NCBI RefSeq assembly: GCF_030867095.1 | Contig: NC_081827.1 | Span: 210,423,310 to 210,487,309 of the forward strand | Source of the DNA: Alligator mississippiensis | Taxonomy: Eukaryota > Chordata > Crocodylia > Alligatoridae | Reading direction: 5' to 3' | DNA length: 64,000 bases | Shown: positions 59,746 to 64,000 of the stretch, piece after piece | How positions within the stretch are numbered: position 1 is the first letter of the stretch | How the letters are laid out: every line of letters starts with the position of its first letter | Program-made: the position numbers and the translations under genes | Notes under the pieces: generated by a model | Told to the model about the DNA's origin: nothing | What the model saw: the letters and a program-made list of their open reading frames with translations, nothing else | Database searches by the model: none

Positions 59746-61220
59746 ATTATGCTATCTAATTCAGTAATAATAGTAAATAATAATATAAATAAATATTTAA
59801 TATTTAATTATTTAATACAAAATAATAGTAAAATATCATTACTATTCTTACTTAAATACTGCTACTAGTCAGACTTACTGTTGTCAGTCTGTCTGTACTT
59901 ACTGAACTGTCTGTAAGTACTTCAGTAGTTCATGTATAAATCTCTATTTGTCAGTTATAGAAAGCAAACACAAAGAGAACTTTCTTTACTTTTTTCATTA
60001 TTCTTGCCTTGTCATATTTATTCTCTAGACTTCCTAAAAAGTTATTTTTTTTTTTTTAAATTAGAGTATATGGATGAAGGACTGAAATAAAAAAACTCAA
60101 AATGCTGTGGATGTTGCTGGGTGGATCTAGAAGATTAAAATCCATAAAATAAGATTTGGAGCTTTTACGTAAATACCAGCTTTTATGTAAATACCAAGTA
60201 TTTTTGAAAAATAGAGAAGAACACTTAGTTATGGCAAACTTTATATTGGAAAAGAAATTGGATTTAGTAAAAGTAGAACATGAACGCGTACATCTTAACT
60301 TGGGGAAACCCAACCATGAACTGGAGGGTTCCTCAGAGAACCTCCAGAATCTTCTCTTCAACTCATTCATCTTGGAGAGGGAACTCAGTAATTCATTGTA
60401 TTTGTAATCTGTATGGGTTTGTTTTTTTTAGATCCATTAAAGTTTTACCAACACGTTAATCATAGACCTTTTATCCTTTGAATCATGATTAAAGTATGTT
60501 TTTTAAAGACTTTTTTGTTCAGTTTAGGAAAGACCTTTTCATTTAAAAAAAAAAATATATATTGAATGATATTTAAGAGTAGCAAACACAACTGAAGACT
60601 CAAGCCATTGGTGACCAGGAAAAAAGCCATCTTTTATTCCAGATGCTCAGCAGGCCTTGGATAAAAAAGGGCCAGGGACATTCTCCTTCCAGAACAGATA
60701 AATGTGTCTTTGTCTTTATAGCACAGGTCAGATTTTGCAAGCTTGGGTGTTTAGGACTGTATGATGTCTGGCATCATACAGATAGTCTTCGTGTATGAAG
60801 ATTCTGTATTTTCCTCTCCCCTCCTTAGCCTTGGACAAAGTCTAGAATGCTCTAGACTATGAAGGATTAATTTTTATAACATTGTATTCTTAAAGGATGT
60901 GAAAAGAAGAAAAGTTATTTGACCCATTTAAAAATCTTACTTTAACATTTTTTATTTAAAATATAAAAAGGAAACAGTCTACTTCTGTTGGTATTTGTAT
61001 CTGATGTAGGAACAGAGAATTTTAACTTCTCAGGTTTGCAGCTTTTGGAAGACCTCGTGTTGTGGAAAGCATGCCTGATCAACCTTTAGTTGCAGGGGTA
61101 GAAGTACTGACTCTCTAACTAAAGTGATCTTTTGTCCTTGATTTTTTTTTAAATTGGGGAATCTAGATATTTAACAACTGGAAGTTCAGTATTAAAAACA
61201 AGTCCTTTGAGTTTTAAGTA
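59746..61220. other. No supported gene
   Basis: AT-rich intron. An 83-codon frame at 60156-60407 (EEHLVMANFILEKKLDLVKV...) has a charged, coiled-coil look and starts with a duplicated 18-bp unit (gcttttaygtaaatacca), but I recognise no family. No splice-site context supports an exon. Confidence 0.5.
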
Positions 61221-62100
61221 CAGGCAGTCCTTGGACTTACAATGCAATTGGTTCTTGAAAACCACATCTTAAGTCAACGTTATAACTTGGAACCAATTTT
61301 CTCATAAGAAACAATGTTATAAATGGGGGATTGGTTCCTGAACCAAGGCCCGATACCCTGTTTTCATAAAAAATACCCAGAATTTTGTACTCAATCAATT
61401 ATAGATGAGCAACGTCCAGTAAATGCTGTGTTATCTGGCACTTTACCATCCGGAATGCTCTATTAACCAGCATCTGTCCCACGGTGGCATTTCTTGTTTT
61501 GCCGCTGCGAGCCGAGTCCCACTTCTGCCTTGTGGACCATGGCCCAGGGCAAAGCAGCCTGCACGGGGCTTCCCTTCCCGTCCCCCAGCACACTGACACC
61601 AGGAAGTGAAAGCCCTGGTGCATCAGATGCAGCAAGAGGAGCGGCAGCTGAGTAGGCAAGGACGCCTCCAGCCCACTGGGCTGGAGATGAGTATAACTCT
61701 CAGATAACTGGCACATTTGATTAACTGGCATCCCCTATTCCCCATGGATGCTGGATAACAGAGCTTTTACTGTAGCTACATTAATGTAGTTATATTGTAA
61801 ATAGCAATCGTATTGATTTGGAAGGACTTCTTTGAGGTGACTTTGCTGGACTTTTTGAAGGGTTCTTGGCTGGAGTCTTCTCAGGAGTCTTGGCTGCAGG
61901 TTCTTCTGGAGTCTTGTCTGCTTTCTTAAAGAAAGTGTCCAGGGAAGTTGGGACAGATGTTCTCCAGGGAAATGGGCAACACAGTGAACTTGTTCGCTGC
62001 CGTGGCATTGCATCAGATCAAGCGTTGTAAAGTGGAAACTGATGTCAGAAAGTTGAAACAGGTTGTAAATTTATAAATGTTGCAAGTTGAGAACTGCTTA
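61221..62100 (-). mobile_element. Tigger-like (Tc1/mariner) element fragment with nested MITE
   Basis: The left end CAGGCAGTCCTTGGACTTAC follows TA (61219-61220). The right end in reverse complement is TAAGCAGTTCTCAACTTGC, an inverted partner. On the minus strand a short reading TSVPTSLDTFFKKADKTPEE followed by a Lys/Pro/Ser-rich tail resembles the C-terminus of Tigger-type transposases. A second element at 61417-61772 lies inside. It ends 322 bp before OLA1 coding exon 3. Confidence 0.6.
61417..61772. mobile_element. Nested MITE with CAGTAAA termini
   Basis: Ends CAGTAAATGCTGTGTTATC and, in reverse complement, CAGTAAAAGCTCTGTTATCC, with inverted similarity continuing inward (TCTGGCAC / CCAGCATC). 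356 bp. It interrupts the Tigger-like element. Non-coding. Confidence 0.7.
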
Positions 62101-62422
62101 AAATCTAGACAAAAATTTCTTATCAATCAGTTGTTTCATATGTAATATACAGTTGATTTTGAACTTTCTAGTTTTCCTGGAAAAACAGAGAAGCCAAAAT
62201 CTGGATTTAAAAAAGCAATTAAAAACTAAAGATTGTGTCATACTTTTATTGAAGGGGGTTGGGGGGAAATCGGGCCTTTACAGTGATCATTTGTAGTTTG
62301 TTTTTTAAAAAGTGAAGGCCATGTTAACCAAAATGCTTTTTAGCCTTCTGTATTCCTTTTTGTGCCAAACCGCTTTTTTGGTTATAAATGTAATAATGAA
62401 GCCTTTAACTCTTGTCTTTCAG

Positions 62423-62550
62423 CAAAATTCCAGCCTTTCTGAATGTAGTGGATATTGCTGGTCTGGTGAAAGGAGCTCATTCTGGCCAAGGCCTAGGAAA
62501 TGCCTTTTTGTCTCATATTAGCGCCTGTGATGGAATCCTTCATCTGACAA
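62423..62550 (+). CDS. OLA1: OLA1 coding exon 3 (residues 82-125)
   Basis: One base finishes Ser82. Then [37 protein letters not shown] and ILHLT follow, ending in the first base of codon 125 (Arg in other OLA1). It carries the G3/Walker B region DIAGLVKGA and the glycine-rich switch II (GQGLGN), which coordinate Mg and sense the nucleotide gamma-phosphate. The acceptor is TTGTCTTTCAG, the donor ACAA/GTATGT, leaving phase 1. Small differences from mammals (SGQG for NGQG, ILHLT for IFHLT) are conservative. Together the three exons give about a third of the 396-residue protein; the specificity motif, coiled-coil and TGS domains lie beyond the window. Confidence 0.97.
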
Positions 62551-64000
62551 GTATGTGCATTTTAATTCATGACCTGTACAAGTTGAGTAGCAAAGAGTAC
62601 AAAAAGGAGTGGAAAATGTCTGTTTATAAAATATGATGTCATATGTGCACCTCATGATGATTGGGATTTTTTCCCGAAGAAATCCCCCATCTTCAGAAAC
62701 ATGCTATGGGATTGGCCGACGAATGTAAGTAAACAAAAGTGTTTGTACGTTGTTCCTTGCCTTGCCTTAATGAGCAGTAACTTTAAAAAAAAAATTTATC
62801 GGATTTTTAGTGGAAAGGAATGTGGGAAGTCAGAATGAAAGACTGAATAGTTCGGTGGAAATGCAGTGGGTTCTAGCTTTATGGTTACAGAGCTAGCTTC
62901 ACCCCTCAGTCCTCTTCTTGGTTTCTCTGAGTGCATCACCGTAGGTCTTGAGTCTTATGTTGTTGCCAGTATAGGGTGGAATTTCACAATTTTTGCACTT
63001 CTTAGACCAGGCTCTTGGCTACAATAGCTTTGTACTTCACTTGTTTATCATGGATCAACTGTGTTCATTTCTACTTTGTGACCTTTAAGTATTCAGTCTC
63101 CTTATTTAGCAGTGAGAATGTAGAGTTAGAGGATAGGATTTTAAAATCCATCTGTGTGCATGGAGTCCTAGCATCCCGTAATGGAATCCATTCCACCACT
63201 TGGTTCATGTTTTTGACCGTGTATCTGCATGGGGAAACAGAAAGATGGGGGGCGTGATTTAAAAAAAAAAATTTTTTTTAGCTTTCATTATCCATGAATC
63301 CAACTTATCAAATAACAGATTTGACATTTTAAGATGCATCCCATCCCCTAAAATATACAAGTGCATATCAAAACATCAACAGTGTTCCTTTAAACCAAAT
63401 CAGTGTCCACATGAATCTTGTGTTCTTTTCTTCTTTTCCTTTCAGTCTCTGACCACTTCTCTATGAATCCATAAATATTAAGCTTTTATTTCTTTATCTT
63501 TTGAATACTAATTTTACTCCCTTCTTCCCCCCCCCCCCCCGGAGTTCTGCATAATGTAAATCTTACTGTCTTTTGCTCATCTCTGTGGTTTTTCTTTTTT
63601 AAATTTTAAATGTTATTCCAAATGTACTCTTAAGTGTTAGGGCTTGCACTTGCCTTCATTCCAAGAAGTTTCTCAAATGTTCTGGTTTAGAGAGAGGAGA
63701 TTATTCTTTTTTAGCAAATTCCAAAAATTTCCACCAAATTTCCAAGTTATTTTTTTCCTTCTCCCCTTCAAAACACTGATAGGACAGCTTTTCCATTGCT
63801 AAAAGTTTCCTAAACTTTTGGAAACCAGTCAGTGATTATAAGGGGTGTTGCTTCTCTTCCAGGCTTTTATAGTTGTAACTCTTGCAGCCATTAGAAGATG
63901 AGTGATTAATTCCTTGTGACTCCTGTTGCAGAGTTCTCATGAAGGTTCAGTAGAAACACTAAAGGTTTATCTGATAGTTGGCATCTTGTTGTCTTCCTCA
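62551..64000 (+). other. OLA1: OLA1 intron 3, 5' part
   Basis: Begins GTATGT and runs off the window. The next OLA1 exon (usually encoding AFEDDDITHVEG) was not found. Contents are AT-rich with a C run near 63528 and no recognised element. Confidence 0.85.

Larger units (their letters stand above)
36112..62422 (+). other. OLA1: OLA1 intron 2 (26.3 kb)
   Basis: From GTAACT to CTTGTCTTTCAG. Phase joins exactly between exons 2 and 3 and no OLA1 exon was found inside. Most of the recognisable content is transposable elements, listed separately. Stretches 43.7-44.3, 45.4-47.5, 47.8-48.9, 52.2-53.4, 54.1-55.6, 57.6-58.6 and 59.8-61.2 kb hold no gene or element that I can name. Confidence 0.9.

Noticed and set aside
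1-64000. CRISPR arrays, operons, bacterial or plasmid signals
   Set aside because: None present. Spliced exons, CpG island, CR1 and hAT elements show vertebrate nuclear DNA.
62551-64000. Further OLA1 exon before the right edge
   Set aside because: No frame matches the expected AFEDDD...THVEG segment with splice sites. It must lie beyond the window.

Overview
This window is nuclear DNA of a vertebrate, most likely a non-avian reptile and probably a crocodilian. The pointers are the dominance of CR1 LINEs (about eight pieces, one with an almost open ORF2), many short hAT-type MITEs with 8-bp target duplications, and several solo LTRs. Exact species cannot be read from the sequence alone. There are no operons, CRISPR arrays or tRNA genes.

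The only host gene I can support is the 5' part of OLA1 (Obg-like ATPase 1, YchF subfamily), on the plus strand. A CpG island at about 30.5-31.6 kb holds its promoter. Three coding exons (31377-31477, 35968-36111, 62423-62550) encode residues 1-124 and the first base of codon 125, with consistent phases and consensus splice sites. They carry the P-loop (NVGKST) and the DIAGLVKG switch segment. Intron 1 is 4.5 kb, intron 2 is 26.3 kb, and intron 3 runs off the right edge. The remaining exons lie beyond the window.

Positions 1-30.5 kb are intergenic and made of transposable-element fossils: an LTR family (about 8-971, 6879-7834, and a reverse copy near 14.8-15.6 kb), hAT MITEs (1091-1590; 20745-20931 nested in a CR1), a long nearly intact CR1 (about 9.6-12.2 kb), a 1.84-kb element with very long inverted arms (22174-24016), older CR1 pieces and several foldback hairpins. 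I recognise no host coding sequence in this half.

Introns 1 and 2 are also repeat-rich. Intron 2 holds two pieces of an old RTE-like LINE (37.2-40.4 kb, broken by a younger CR1 with a target duplication; and 42.86-43.66 kb), a reverse CR1, members of three small dispersed families shared within the window, a solo LTR with a perfect 5-bp target duplication (49983-50934), a repeat with a hammerhead-ribozyme-like core (51041-51070, minus strand), a 1.07-kb foldback hAT-like element and a nested Tigger-like insertion just before coding exon 3. No undescribed gene system is evident; the points of interest are the nested elements, the structured RNA-like motifs, and the 5' architecture of OLA1.
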